A DNA stretch of 64,000 bases from Deltaproteobacteria bacterium (GCA_016218805.1 JACRCW010000076.1:1-64000); one strand, 5' to 3'; shown: positions 42,177 through 50,156, counted from the stretch's first letter. Program-made: numbers and translations. Notes: a model not told the origin generated them from the letters alone.

Positions 42177-42911
42177 ATGGCGACGAAGAAGAAGACAGGC
42201 AAGGCGCGCACCACCGCCGCGAAGTCCAAGTCCGCGCGGAAGCCCGCGGCATCCAGCAAGCGCGCCACGCCGAAGAAGAAGGCTGCGCCGAAGAAGAAGG
42301 CTGCGCCGAAGAAGAAGGCTGCGCCGAAGAAGAAGGCTGCACCGAAGAAGAAGGCTGCACCGAAGAAGGTGCCCGCGCCAACGAAGAAGGCTGCGCCCGT
42401 CGTTGCCATCAAGGCCAAGGTGGCCCCGGACCGCGAGCGCACGCCAGTGAAGGATCCGGTGAAAGCGCTGGCCGATGCGGCCATCCGGGCCGTGCAGCAA
42501 CGCGTGGCCAGCACCCGTCCAAAGCCGGCGAGCGCGCCCAGGCCCTCCGCGCCCCCTCCTGCGCCGGCGCCGCGTCCCACGCCGCCGCCCGCGTCAGAAC
42601 GCCGCGAACACCTGCGGGTTCCCTATGGAGCCTGGGTGAACGTGGTGCGCGCGGGCCGGCAGGAATTCTGCCTTGCCCGGGACATCTCCATGGGCGGGTT
42701 GTTCCTTAAGGCCAGTCCGCCGCCCGCCCTCGGTGAACCGGTGCAACTGCTGCTCCTCATTGAGAACGAGTCCGAACCGCTGATGCTGGGTGGCATTGTT
42801 GTCCGCCGCTCCGAGGGCGAGGGCGGCTTTGGCGTCCGCTTCAGCAACCTGGACGCGCGCTCCGCCGCACGCCTGCGCGACCTGGTGGCGGACACCGCGG
42901 CCGACGTCTGA
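42177..42911 (+). CDS. PilZ-domain protein with histone H1-like Lys/Ala/Pro N-terminal tail
   Basis: In this 244-aa protein, residues 1-85 are Lys/Ala/Pro-rich with five exact KKKAAP-type repeats, resembling histone H1 tails. A Pro/Ala linker spans about 112-140. The PilZ domain (140-240) has R143xxxR147 in ERREHLRVPY and D169-x-S-x-x-G in DISMGG, the c-di-GMP-binding residues. It may couple c-di-GMP to nucleic-acid binding. It follows the DUF72 gene by 28 bp. Confidence 0.85.
   Translation: MATKKKTGKARTTAAKSKSARKPAASSKRATPKKKAAPKKKAAPKKKAAPKKKAAPKKKAAPKKVPAPTKKAAPVVAIKAKVAPDRERTPVKDPVKALADAAIRAVQQRVASTRPKPASAPRPSAPPPAPAPRPTPPPASERREHLRVPYGAWVNVVRAGRQEFCLARDISMGGLFLKASPPPALGEPVQLLLLIENESEPLMLGGIVVRRSEGEGGFGVRFSNLDARSAARLRDLVADTAADV
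42270..42359 (+). repeat. Five exact 18-bp tandem repeats in the PilZ gene
   Basis: The unit CCGAAGAAGAAGGCTGCG (last base A in later copies) starts at 42270, 42288, 42306, 42324 and 42342, with a partial sixth. It is in frame and adds KKKAAP units, so copy number can change tail length without breaking the gene. Confidence 0.9.
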
Positions 42912-42934
42912 GGCCCGCTCCAACTGGAACTCCG

Positions 42935-43017
42935 TTGACACGCCAGTCAGCACGCTGGCTGGGCGGTTGACGTTCACATCGGCCCGCCCCTACGTTTGCA
43001 TTGACGCATCAGTCAAT
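42935..43017. promoter_or_regulatory. Two candidate TetR operators of the form TTGAC-N6-GTCA
   Basis: TTGAC-ACGCCA-GTCAG (42935-42950) and ATTGAC-GCATCA-GTCAAT (43000-43017) lie upstream of the TetR gene. A possible promoter (TTGACG at 42967, TACGTT about 18 bases on) lies between them, with the second site just downstream of it, as expected for repression. Confidence 0.6.
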
Positions 43018-43035
43018 TGGCGCGGAGGCATGGGC

Positions 43036-43707
43036 ATGGGCAGGGCGGTGGTGCGGGCGCAGAAGTCCCCGGGGCGGAGCGCCGGCAAGGACGCGGCGGA
43101 TGACCGCGCGCGGGACAAGCAGCGGCAGATCCTGGACGCGGCGGTGCGTGTGTTTGCGCGCAAGGGGTTTCACGCGGCGCGAATCTCGGACATCGCCAAG
43201 GAAGCCGGCGTGGCCTACGGGCTGGTGTACCACTACTTCACCAACAAGGAGGAAGTGCTCAACTCCATCTTCCAGCGCAACTGGAGTGTCGTGGTGAAAA
43301 TGATGGAGTCGGTGGAGCAGCAGCACCGCGGTCTCAAGGCGCGCCTCACGGCCATCGTGGACTTCATGATGAACGTCTACAAGATCTCGCCGGAGACGGT
43401 GGACCTGCTGGTGCTGGAGTTTGGCCGCAGCAGCCGGCTGGCGCAGACGGTGCGGCACCCGCAGGTGGACCGAAGTTGGACGGTGCTGCAGCACATCCTG
43501 GAAGCGGGCCAGGCGGACGGCGAAGTGCGCACGGATACCGACGCGCGCCTGCTGACGACGCTGTTCCTGGGCATGGTGGAGACGGGGCTGGCGGCGTTTG
43601 TGACGCGCATGATGCAGCGCGACGACGCGATGCTGGAGGAGATGAAGCGCGCGATTGTGTCCACGTTTGTTGAGGGCGTGGCACCACGGGGGAACGGCGG
43701 GAGGTGA
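43036..43707 (+). CDS. TetR-family regulator of an acyl-CoA dehydrogenase operon
   Basis: In this 223-aa protein, KQRQILDAAVRVFARKGFHAARISDIAKEAGVAYGLVYHYFTNKEEVL is a textbook TetR helix-turn-helix, and the rest is an all-helical ligand domain. The gene is four bases from two acyl-CoA dehydrogenase genes, so an acyl-CoA ligand is likely. Of two nearby ATGs, 43036 has the better spacing (seven bases) from GGAGG; 43030 is the alternative. Confidence 0.9.
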   Translation: MGRAVVRAQKSPGRSAGKDAADDRARDKQRQILDAAVRVFARKGFHAARISDIAKEAGVAYGLVYHYFTNKEEVLNSIFQRNWSVVVKMMESVEQQHRGLKARLTAIVDFMMNVYKISPETVDLLVLEFGRSSRLAQTVRHPQVDRSWTVLQHILEAGQADGEVRTDTDARLLTTLFLGMVETGLAAFVTRMMQRDDAMLEEMKRAIVSTFVEGVAPRGNGGR

Positions 43708-43711
43708 ACAC

Positions 43712-44869
43712 ATGGATTTCCGCTTGAACGACGAGCAACGGGCGCTGATGGACAACGCGGAGAAGGTGGGCCGCCGGCTGGTGTACCCCAGCGTGCGCGA
43801 GCGTGACCGCACCGGGCGCTGGGACCCCGCCCTCTGGAAGGGCATGGGGGAGGCGGGCCTGCTGGGACTGCCGTATCCCGAGGAATACGGCGGGTCCGGG
43901 CTCAGCTGCCTGGACACCTGCCTGGTGAAGGAGGCGTTCTCCAAGGGCGCGCATGACGGCGGTGTGACGCTGGCCCTGGGAGCGTCCATGATCCTGTGCG
44001 GCGTACCCATCTGGAAGCTGGGCAGCGAAGAGCAGCGCAAGCGTTACCTCCCGAAGATGACGACGGGCGAATGGCTGGGAGCGTTCTGCCTGTCCGAGCC
44101 CGGCAGCGGCAGCGACGCGGCCTCCATGAAGACCCGCGCCGAGAAGAAGGGTGACCGCTACATCCTCAATGGCACCAAGATGTGGATCACCAACGGGCCG
44201 CTGGCGCACCACATGATTGTGACGGCGGTGACCGACCCCACGCAGAAGGCGTTTGGCATCAGCACTTTCATTGTGGACGCGGATTGCAAGGGTTTCCGCG
44301 TGGGCCAGCACATTGACAAGCTGGGCATGCGCACCTCCATGACCTCCGAGATCATCTTTGAGGACTGCGAGGTCCCCGAGGAGGCGCTGCTGGGCCAGGA
44401 GAACTTTGGTTTTGTGACGACGGCCAAGCTGATCCTGGGCTGGGAGCGCACGTGCCTGCTGGCGCCATTTGTGGGTTCCATGGAAGGCGCGCTGGAGGCG
44501 TGCGTGGAGTACGCCAAGACGCGGCAGCAGTTCGGGCGGCCCATTGGGAAGTTCCAGGCCATCCGGCACAAACTGGCGGACATGAAGGTGTGGCTGGAGA
44601 TTGGCCGCAACCTGGTCCACAAGGCGGCGTGGATGATTGACCAGGGCGAGGAGCCGCTCGTCGAAGCGGCGGTGGCCAAGCTGTACATCAGCGAGATGGG
44701 CCAGCACTTTGCGCGCGAGGCGATCCAGATCCACGGCGGCAACGGCTTCACGACGGAATACGAGCTGGAACGCATGTACCGCGACTGCATGCTCGCCACC
44801 ATCGGCGGCGGCACCAGCGAAGTGCAGCGCAGCATCATCGCGCGGTCGATCATGAACCTGGGATACTGA
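43712..44869 (+). CDS. Acyl-CoA dehydrogenase 1 (LCAD/IVD-like catalytic Glu position)
   Basis: The 385-aa flavoprotein has LGAFCLSEPGSGSDAASMKTRA and MWITNGPLAHHMIV for FAD binding. The usual C-terminal YEGTSE is IGGGTSEVQR, lacking that Glu. A Glu is present in LGWERTCLLA, the place used by long-chain and isovaleryl-CoA dehydrogenases, so it should be active on long or branched acyl-CoA. GGGAGGTG precedes ATG 43712. Confidence 0.9.
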   Translation: MDFRLNDEQRALMDNAEKVGRRLVYPSVRERDRTGRWDPALWKGMGEAGLLGLPYPEEYGGSGLSCLDTCLVKEAFSKGAHDGGVTLALGASMILCGVPIWKLGSEEQRKRYLPKMTTGEWLGAFCLSEPGSGSDAASMKTRAEKKGDRYILNGTKMWITNGPLAHHMIVTAVTDPTQKAFGISTFIVDADCKGFRVGQHIDKLGMRTSMTSEIIFEDCEVPEEALLGQENFGFVTTAKLILGWERTCLLAPFVGSMEGALEACVEYAKTRQQFGRPIGKFQAIRHKLADMKVWLEIGRNLVHKAAWMIDQGEEPLVEAAVAKLYISEMGQHFAREAIQIHGGNGFTTEYELERMYRDCMLATIGGGTSEVQRSIIARSIMNLGY

Positions 44870-44881
44870 GCGGAGGAACGC

Positions 44882-46027
44882 ATGGACTTTGGACTCAGCG
44901 CGGAGCAGCAGGCGTTCCGGGATGCGTTTGAGAAGTTCTGCCAGGACAAGATTGCGCCGCGGGCAGCCGCGGTGGACCGCGCCGGTGAATTCCCGCGCGA
45001 GAACTACCGCGCGCTGGCCGAGCACGGGTTCCTGGGGCTGGGCTACCCCGAAGACGTGGGCGGCACGCCGGTGGACCCGCTCTGCAACTGCTTTGCCGCG
45101 GAATCACTGGCGGCGGCGTGCGCGTCCACGTTCCTGGCCGCGGGCGCATCGCGGGACCTGTTTGGCACGCCCCTGGTGCGGTTTGGCACGGAGGAGCAGA
45201 AGAAGCGCTACCTGCCGGGCATTGCGGCGGGTGACAAGGTGGGTTGCATGGCGCTCACGGAGCCCGGTGCCGGCAGCGACGTGGCGCGCATCCGCACGCG
45301 CGCCAGGAAACACGGCAGCGGTTGGCAACTGTCCGGCGAAAAGGCGCTCATCACCAACGCGCCGGTGGCGGACTGGGCGCTGGTGTTTGCGGTGACGGAC
45401 CCCGGGGCCGGCTACGGCGGCGTGTCCACCTTTGTGGTGGACCTGGCGGCCAGGGGCGTGAAGCGGTCCGCGCCGTACCGCAAGACGGGCCTGCGCGGTT
45501 CACCCACCGGTGGGCTGACGTTTGACGACGTGGAACTCCCCGCCGACGCACTGGTGGGCGCCGAGGGCGCGGGTTTCCTCCAGGCCATGCAGACGCTGGA
45601 CAAGGGCCGCGTGGGAATGGCGTGCTTTGGCATTGGGCTGGCGCGCGCGGCCATGGCGGCGGCCATCAAGTACGCCTCGGAGCGGGAGACGTTTGGCAAG
45701 AAGCTGCAGCAGCACCAGGCCATCCACTTCAAGATTGCCGACATGCAGGTGCAGATTGAAGGCGCGCGCTGGATGACCTGGCGCGTGGCCCTGGACGGTG
45801 GCGAAGGCGACACCGGCCTGCGTGAGATGGCCAGCGTGGCCAAGCTGTTTGCCACCGAGATGGCGGTGCGCGTGACCGACCAGGCGCTGCAGATCCACGG
45901 CGGCTGGGGCTACACGGAGGACTTCCCCGTGGAGCGGTACTGGCGCGATGCGCGGCTAGGTCCCATTGGCGAGGGCGCGAGTGAGATTCAACGCGAGATC
46001 ATTGCGCGCGCGCTGCTGGGGTTCTGA
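44882..46027 (+). CDS. Acyl-CoA dehydrogenase 2 (MCAD-like catalytic Glu position)
   Basis: The 381-aa flavoprotein has [19 protein letters not shown] and [15 protein letters not shown]. Unlike its neighbour it has the Glu at the C-terminal position ([13 protein letters not shown]), as in short/medium-chain enzymes, and LDKGRVGMA with no Glu at the alternative place. The two enzymes differ in active-site architecture, so they probably act on different substrates of one pathway. It lies 12 bases after dehydrogenase 1. Confidence 0.9.
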   Translation: MDFGLSAEQQAFRDAFEKFCQDKIAPRAAAVDRAGEFPRENYRALAEHGFLGLGYPEDVGGTPVDPLCNCFAAESLAAACASTFLAAGASRDLFGTPLVRFGTEEQKKRYLPGIAAGDKVGCMALTEPGAGSDVARIRTRARKHGSGWQLSGEKALITNAPVADWALVFAVTDPGAGYGGVSTFVVDLAARGVKRSAPYRKTGLRGSPTGGLTFDDVELPADALVGAEGAGFLQAMQTLDKGRVGMACFGIGLARAAMAAAIKYASERETFGKKLQQHQAIHFKIADMQVQIEGARWMTWRVALDGGEGDTGLREMASVAKLFATEMAVRVTDQALQIHGGWGYTEDFPVERYWRDARLGPIGEGASEIQREIIARALLGF

Positions 46028-46086
46028 GGGAATCCTCTGCGCGGCGGCGGGCTCTCAGTTCACGGAGTCCCGCACCCGGAGGTGTC

Positions 46087-47436
46087 ATGAAGCTGGCCCG
46101 TTCCACCGTTGTGGCGCCCGTGCCCGGGAGCGAAAAGCTGTTGATGGTGCAGCCGCTCACCGGGCAGGTGGCGCTGTGGGAAGGGGAAGACGCGCGCCGG
46201 GTGGCCGCGGTGGACCGCGGCGCGGAGTTGCCGGCCTGTCTGCCGCTGGTGGACATGCGGGAAGCCGGGTTTGCGGTGTCCTCGGACGAGGAGGAAGCGG
46301 ACCTGCGGTCGGCCGCGTACGCGGAGTACGTGGAGGAGGTGCTGCGCACGCCCACGCAGCTCATTGTGGTGCCGAGCTTTGGCTGCAACCTCAAGTGCAC
46401 CTACTGCTACCAGGAAGTGTTTGACCCGACAGGCGGCGGGCTTATTGCGGCGGACACCATTGACGCGCTGTTCCGCTACGTGGACCGCTTCCACGGCGAG
46501 GATGACCCGCGCCCGTACCTGACGCTGTTTGGCGGCGAGCCGTTGCGGGACACGCCGACACACAAGGACCGCGTGGAGCGCATCCTGGCGCGCGCGCGTG
46601 CGCGCGGCATTGGCGTGGCGGTGGTGACCAATGGGTACGACCTGGAAGCGTACGTGCCGCTGCTCTCCGCCGGCGGCATCCGCGAGGTGCAGGTAACGCT
46701 GGATGGCCCGGAGCCGGTGCAGGACCTGCGGCGTCCGCACGCCAGCGGGGCGGGGACGTTCCAGCGCGCGGAACGCGGCGTGGATCAACTGTTGAGGAAC
46801 GGCGTGCCGGTGAACCTGCGCGTGGTGGCGGACCGGGACAACCTCCCGTCACTGCCGGCGCTGGCGCGTGTGGCGCAGGAGCACGGGTGGCTGGACCTGC
46901 CGGGTAGCCTGTTCAAGACGCAGGTGGGTAGGAATTACGAACTGTTCGGCTGCGCGAGCGGCCAGCGCCGCGACCAGCTGTATGACCGCGTGGAGCTGTG
47001 GGCGGATTACGTGGCGCTGGCGGAGAAGGACCCGGTGCTGCGGAAGTTTCATTCGCCGCGGTTCCACGGCATCCGGCACCTTGCGGACACGGGGGAGTTC
47101 CCGGTGGCCAACTTTGACGCGTGTCCCGCCGCCAAGAAGGAATGGGCGTTTGCGCCGGATGGCGGGTTGTATGGGTGCACCGCCACGGTGGGGAATCCGG
47201 CGTATCGCCTCGGCACGTACGCGCCGGAGGTTGTGCGGGATGAAACGGCCATTGGGCGGTGGCGGGAGCGCAGCGTGTTCACCATTGAGAAATGCAAGGA
47301 CTGCTCGGTGGCGGCGGTGTGCGGCGGCGGATGCGGCGCGATTGCGGCCAACCGCACGGGGGACATCCGCGGCGCGGATTGTCGTCCGGTGGCGGAGTTG
47401 TTTGGCATTGGGGCAAGGTTCTACGGGTTGGGCTGA
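46087..47436 (+). CDS. Radical SAM/SPASM peptide-maturase-like enzyme D
   Basis: The 449-aa protein has an N-terminal region of about 90 residues that may include a leader-peptide-binding segment. CNLKCTYCYQE (C100, C104, C107) starts the radical SAM core, with LFGGEPLRD and VTNGYDL. SPASM cysteines: FDACPAAKKEWAFAPDGGLYGCTATVG, then CKDCSVAAVCGGGCGAIA and a late DCRP. The layout matches anSME and peptide-modifying SPASM enzymes. No small precursor gene is visible beside it. GGAGGTG precedes the ATG. Confidence 0.86.
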   Translation: MKLARSTVVAPVPGSEKLLMVQPLTGQVALWEGEDARRVAAVDRGAELPACLPLVDMREAGFAVSSDEEEADLRSAAYAEYVEEVLRTPTQLIVVPSFGCNLKCTYCYQEVFDPTGGGLIAADTIDALFRYVDRFHGEDDPRPYLTLFGGEPLRDTPTHKDRVERILARARARGIGVAVVTNGYDLEAYVPLLSAGGIREVQVTLDGPEPVQDLRRPHASGAGTFQRAERGVDQLLRNGVPVNLRVVADRDNLPSLPALARVAQEHGWLDLPGSLFKTQVGRNYELFGCASGQRRDQLYDRVELWADYVALAEKDPVLRKFHSPRFHGIRHLADTGEFPVANFDACPAAKKEWAFAPDGGLYGCTATVGNPAYRLGTYAPEVVRDETAIGRWRERSVFTIEKCKDCSVAAVCGGGCGAIAANRTGDIRGADCRPVAELFGIGARFYGLG

Positions 47437-47529
47437 CGCAGGGACTCCCGCTTTGCCACGGGCTGCTGCGGACGCCTGCCTTGCCCAAGGGGTGGCGGCG
47501 GCGTTGGCGGCCACGCAACCCGTCAACGT

Positions 47530-47555
47530 GGCTCGGCAGGAGCCTCACCCTCCCG
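47530..47555 (+). repeat. Dispersed hairpin repeat, copy 3
   Basis: GGCTCGGCAGGAGCC followed by TCACCCTCCCG. It lies in the first half of the duplicated junction and differs from copy 5 by one base in the tail. Confidence 0.85.
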
Positions 47556-47678
47556 ATGCGCCATTGGGTGCGGAACAGTCAGTGACGCTCGCGCATGTAC
47601 TTCTGCGCAGCCATCCGCGGCGCGGATTGTCTTCCGGTGGCGGAGTTGTTTGGCATTGGTTGGCGCAAGAAGCCACCT

Positions 47679-47703
47679 GGGAGGGCGAGGCTCCTGCCGA
47701 GCC
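47679..47703 (-). repeat. Dispersed hairpin repeat, copy 4 (inverted)
   Basis: GGGAGGGCGAGGCTCCTGCC then GAGCC on the plus strand, the reverse complement of the other copies. It is found only in the longer second spacer of the duplication, suggesting later insertion. Confidence 0.85.
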
Positions 47704-47826
47704 ACGTCACGCGTTCCTCCAACGGGCATTCCGTGCTCGCAAGAGCGCCCGCGTCAGGACGCCTGGCCTTGCCCGAGTGGAGGCTGGTCGAGGGTCGTCG
47801 TCGGCGGCCACGCAACCCGTCAACGT

Positions 47827-47852
47827 GGCTCGGCAGGAGCCTCGCCCTCCCG
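47827..47852 (+). repeat. Dispersed hairpin repeat, copy 5
   Basis: GGCTCGGCAGGAGCC followed by TCGCCCTCCCG, 24 bp downstream of the trxB stop (minus-strand reading). Placed as a 3' hairpin it may serve as the trxB transcript end. Confidence 0.85.
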
Positions 47853-47875
47853 ATGCGCCATTGGGTGCGGAACGG

Positions 47876-48805
47876 TCAGTGACGCTCGCGCACGTACTTC
47901 TGCGCAGCCAGCGCGGCGATGGTGCCGTCCGCCACCGCGGTGGTGATCTGCCGGAACTTCTTGGCGCGCACGTCGCCCGCCACGTACAGGCCCGGCACCG
48001 GCGTGCTCATGTCGTCGGCCGTTTCCACGTAGCCCCACTTGTCCAGCGGCACCACGCCCTTGAGCAGCTCCGTCTGCGGCACCATGCCGATGAAGATGAA
48101 CACACCGTCCGTGCTGAGCATCCTGCGCTCGTGGGTCTTCACGTTCTCCACCACCAGGGTCTCCAACGTCTTCTCGCCGTGGAACCCGCGCGGCTCATGG
48201 CTCCACAACACCTTGATCTTCGGGTTGTGCAGCGCCTCCTCCGCGGTGGATGCCTCTGCCTGGAACTGGTCAAACTGGTGCACAATCGTCACGGTCCTCG
48301 CAAACTGCGTGAGGAACAGCGATTCCTCGACGGCCGAGTTCCCACCACCGATGACGTGGATGTCCTTGCCCTCAAAGTACGCGCCGTCGCACGTGGCGCA
48401 GTACGAGATGCCGGCCCCGCGGAAGCGGGCCTCACCCTCCAGGCCCAGGTGACGCGGCCGCGCGCCGGTGGCCACAATTGCGACGGGAGCCGTAACGGTG
48501 TCCTCGTCGTCCAGGACAAACCGCTTGACGTCCGCGCGCAGGTCCATGTCCGTGATTTCCACGGCGCGGCGGACCTTGGTGCCAAAGCGCTCCGCCTGCT
48601 TGGCAAACGCCGCCGCCAATTCCGTTCCTTTGATGTCCTCAGGAAAGCCCGGGTAGTTGGACACCTTGTGGGTGGTCTTCACCTGCCCACCGGGCACGCT
48701 CTCATCCAGCACCAGCGTGCGCAGCCGCGCGCGCGCCGCGTAGATGGCGGCGGCCAGGCCCGCGGGTCCGCCTCCCACAATCACAACGTCATGCGTGGTT
48801 TCCAT
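47876..48805 (-). CDS. trxB: Thioredoxin reductase, atypical pyridine-nucleotide site
   Basis: The 309-aa flavoprotein has GGGPAGLAAAIYAAR for FAD, redox-active C136-AT-C139, GGGNSAVEE for nucleotide binding, and GLYVAGDVR. The NADPH-phosphate motif HRRxxxR is HQFDQFQ (176-182), so the three arginines are lost; use of NADH or another donor is likely. It is paired with a thioredoxin gene 12 bases upstream and forms the end of the arsM-microprotein-trxA-trxB unit. Confidence 0.92.
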   Translation of the reverse strand: METTHDVVIVGGGPAGLAAAIYAARARLRTLVLDESVPGGQVKTTHKVSNYPGFPEDIKGTELAAAFAKQAERFGTKVRRAVEITDMDLRADVKRFVLDDEDTVTAPVAIVATGARPRHLGLEGEARFRGAGISYCATCDGAYFEGKDIHVIGGGNSAVEESLFLTQFARTVTIVHQFDQFQAEASTAEEALHNPKIKVLWSHEPRGFHGEKTLETLVVENVKTHERRMLSTDGVFIFIGMVPQTELLKGVVPLDKWGYVETADDMSTPVPGLYVAGDVRAKKFRQITTAVADGTIAALAAQKYVRERH

Positions 48806-48817
48806 GTTGCCTCCCCG

Positions 48818-49150
48818 TCACGCAAGAACCGCTTCAATGGCTGCCTTCAGCTCGCTGCGCTTGATGTCACCGCTGAAGCGTGACCCGACCTCCTTGCCGC
48901 CCTTGAAGAACAGGACGGTGGGGCTGCCGCTGACGCCCAGCTTGGTGGCCAGCTCGCGGCTCCCCTGTCGGAAAATCTTCAGGAAACGCGCGCGCCCCGC
49001 GTACTGCTCCGCCAGCGCGTCGTACTTGGGCGCCAGCGCTTCGCACGGGGCGCACTCCGTGGAGAAGAAATCCAACAGCACGGGCTGCGGCGAGGCGAGC
49101 ACCTCGGATTCAAACTGGGCCTGGTCGATGGTCTTGACGTGGTCACTCAT
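48818..49150 (-). CDS. trxA: Thioredoxin with CAPC active site
   Basis: The 110-aa thioredoxin fold has the active site STECAPCEAL (C33, C36), which lacks the Trp of WCGPC and has Ala for Gly. SGSPTVLFFKGGKEV with the cis-Pro follows. These changes should shift redox potential and partner choice. It probably works with the reductase encoded next to it and with the upstream methyltransferase, whose family needs a thiol reductant. Confidence 0.92.
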   Translation of the reverse strand: MSDHVKTIDQAQFESEVLASPQPVLLDFFSTECAPCEALAPKYDALAEQYAGRARFLKIFRQGSRELATKLGVSGSPTVLFFKGGKEVGSRFSGDIKRSELKAAIEAVLA

Positions 49151-49225
49151 GGGTCTTCCTCAAGGCGGATGGGGCCCCCGGGAGGCGCGCCACCGCGGCG
49201 CGCTCCGGGGGTTTCGGCCACATCT

Positions 49226-49330
49226 TCAGTCGTGGCAGCCGGACACGATGCGCGACGACTTCGCGCAGCACTGCGCCGTCTTCTCCGGACCGGCGCTACA
49301 ACAGGCTTTCTTCCTGGTCAGCATCTTCAC
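49226..49330 (-). CDS. 34-aa Cys-rich microprotein, CC-x9-CC-x9-CH
   Basis: GTG 49330 overlaps the methyltransferase stop (GTGA) and has AAGGAGGTGG nine bases upstream, a very strong ribosome-binding site. The peptide runs MKMLTRKKACCSAGP... to ...SGCHD. It has five Cys at 10, 11, 21, 22 and 32, an exact 11-residue period, plus five Lys. It fits a soft-metal or arsenic-binding peptide or a thiol partner of the adjacent thioredoxin. No family is recognised. Confidence 0.72.
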   Translation of the reverse strand: MKMLTRKKACCSAGPEKTAQCCAKSSRIVSGCHD

Positions 49331-50013
49331 GTGCTTCCACCTCCTTCCCCGACAGGGGGACTCTGCTTGAAGCCCCGCAGCGTGAGGCTTCGCACCACCA
49401 CGCCGCCTTTCTCGTACGGCTCGGAACGCTCCACCACGTCCACGCGCGCAAACCCCGCGCGGGAGATGGCGCCCAGGTACTCGGCCTCTGGGACGGCGCC
49501 GCCGTAGCAGGCCGCCCACGCGGCGGGGTCCTCGCGCACCGCCTGGGGCAACTCCTGTTCGGCAATCACGTCAGACACCACAAAGCGGCCACCCGGGCGC
49601 AGCACGCGGTGGACCTCGCGGTAGACGGCTTCCTTGTCGCGCGCGTGGTTGATGGTGCAGTTGGAGATGACCACGTCCGCCGCGGCGTCAGGCAGGTCCA
49701 GGGACGCCAGGTCACTGCGCACAAAGCGCACGTTGCGCTGGTAGGGCGGCACCGCAGCGCGCGCGGCGGCCAGCATGGCGTCCGTGCGGTCCACGCCAAT
49801 GGCGGCACCCTTGTCCCCAACGCGATCCGCCGCGCGGATGACGTCACGCCCGCGGCCGCAACCCAGGTCCACCAGCACCTCGCCGCGCTGGGGCGCGGAA
49901 ATGTCAAATGCACTCCCGCAGGACAGCGAACCGGCGCAGCAGGAGGTGGCCAGCGCGCCGTAGCGGGCTTCCACGGCGTCCTCGAGCGTTCTGGGGGCGG
50001 GACAACAGGACAT
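49327..50013 (-). CDS. arsM: ArsM-like SAM-dependent arsenite methyltransferase
   Basis: In this 228-aa protein, VDLGCGRGRDV is the SAM loop, and SNCTINHARDK and WAACYGGAVPEAEYLGAISRAGF carry the Cys typical of ArsM. The N-terminus adds Cys pairs (MSCCPAP, TSCCAGSLSCGS) characteristic of this group. ArsM methylates As(III) using thiol cofactors, which agrees with the thioredoxin genes downstream. ArsM is the best fit but substrate identity is inferred. The gap of 143 bp to the MacB-like gene shows no clear signal. Confidence 0.8.
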   Translation of the reverse strand: MSCCPAPRTLEDAVEARYGALATSCCAGSLSCGSAFDISAPQRGEVLVDLGCGRGRDVIRAADRVGDKGAAIGVDRTDAMLAAARAAVPPYQRNVRFVRSDLASLDLPDAAADVVISNCTINHARDKEAVYREVHRVLRPGGRFVVSDVIAEQELPQAVREDPAAWAACYGGAVPEAEYLGAISRAGFARVDVVERSEPYEKGGVVVRSLTLRGFKQSPPVGEGGGST

Positions 50014-50156
50014 GATGGCTCTCCAGGGAATCCGCCGTGTGGGAGCCCCCGGCGGCGCGGAGGGTTCACGCCTCCCGGGTACGCCCCGGTGTCGACGGGA
50101 ACAACCTCACGCCCGGGAAGGCCGGGCTGGATCTGCGCCTGCACCGGGCGGTGCGC

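Larger units (their letters stand above)
47364..47911. repeat. Tandem duplication of a convergent gene junction (non-coding, contains hairpin repeats)
   Basis: This covers the 439-bp gap between the convergent SPASM and trxB genes. The 3' end of the SPASM gene (from 47364) is repeated from 47612 (248-bp offset, about 48 bases almost identical, ending near 47659). The 3' end of trxB (47876-47911) is repeated at 47579-47611 (297-bp offset). The order is SPASM end, spacer, trxB end copy, SPASM end copy, spacer, true trxB end. The second spacer is about 50 bp longer and holds an extra inverted hairpin repeat. Confidence 0.85.

Noticed and set aside
47279..47946. Several short open frames in the duplicated junction giving strings such as GEAPAEP and GRSLALP
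   Set aside because: They are translations of the hairpin repeat and duplicated gene ends, not genes.
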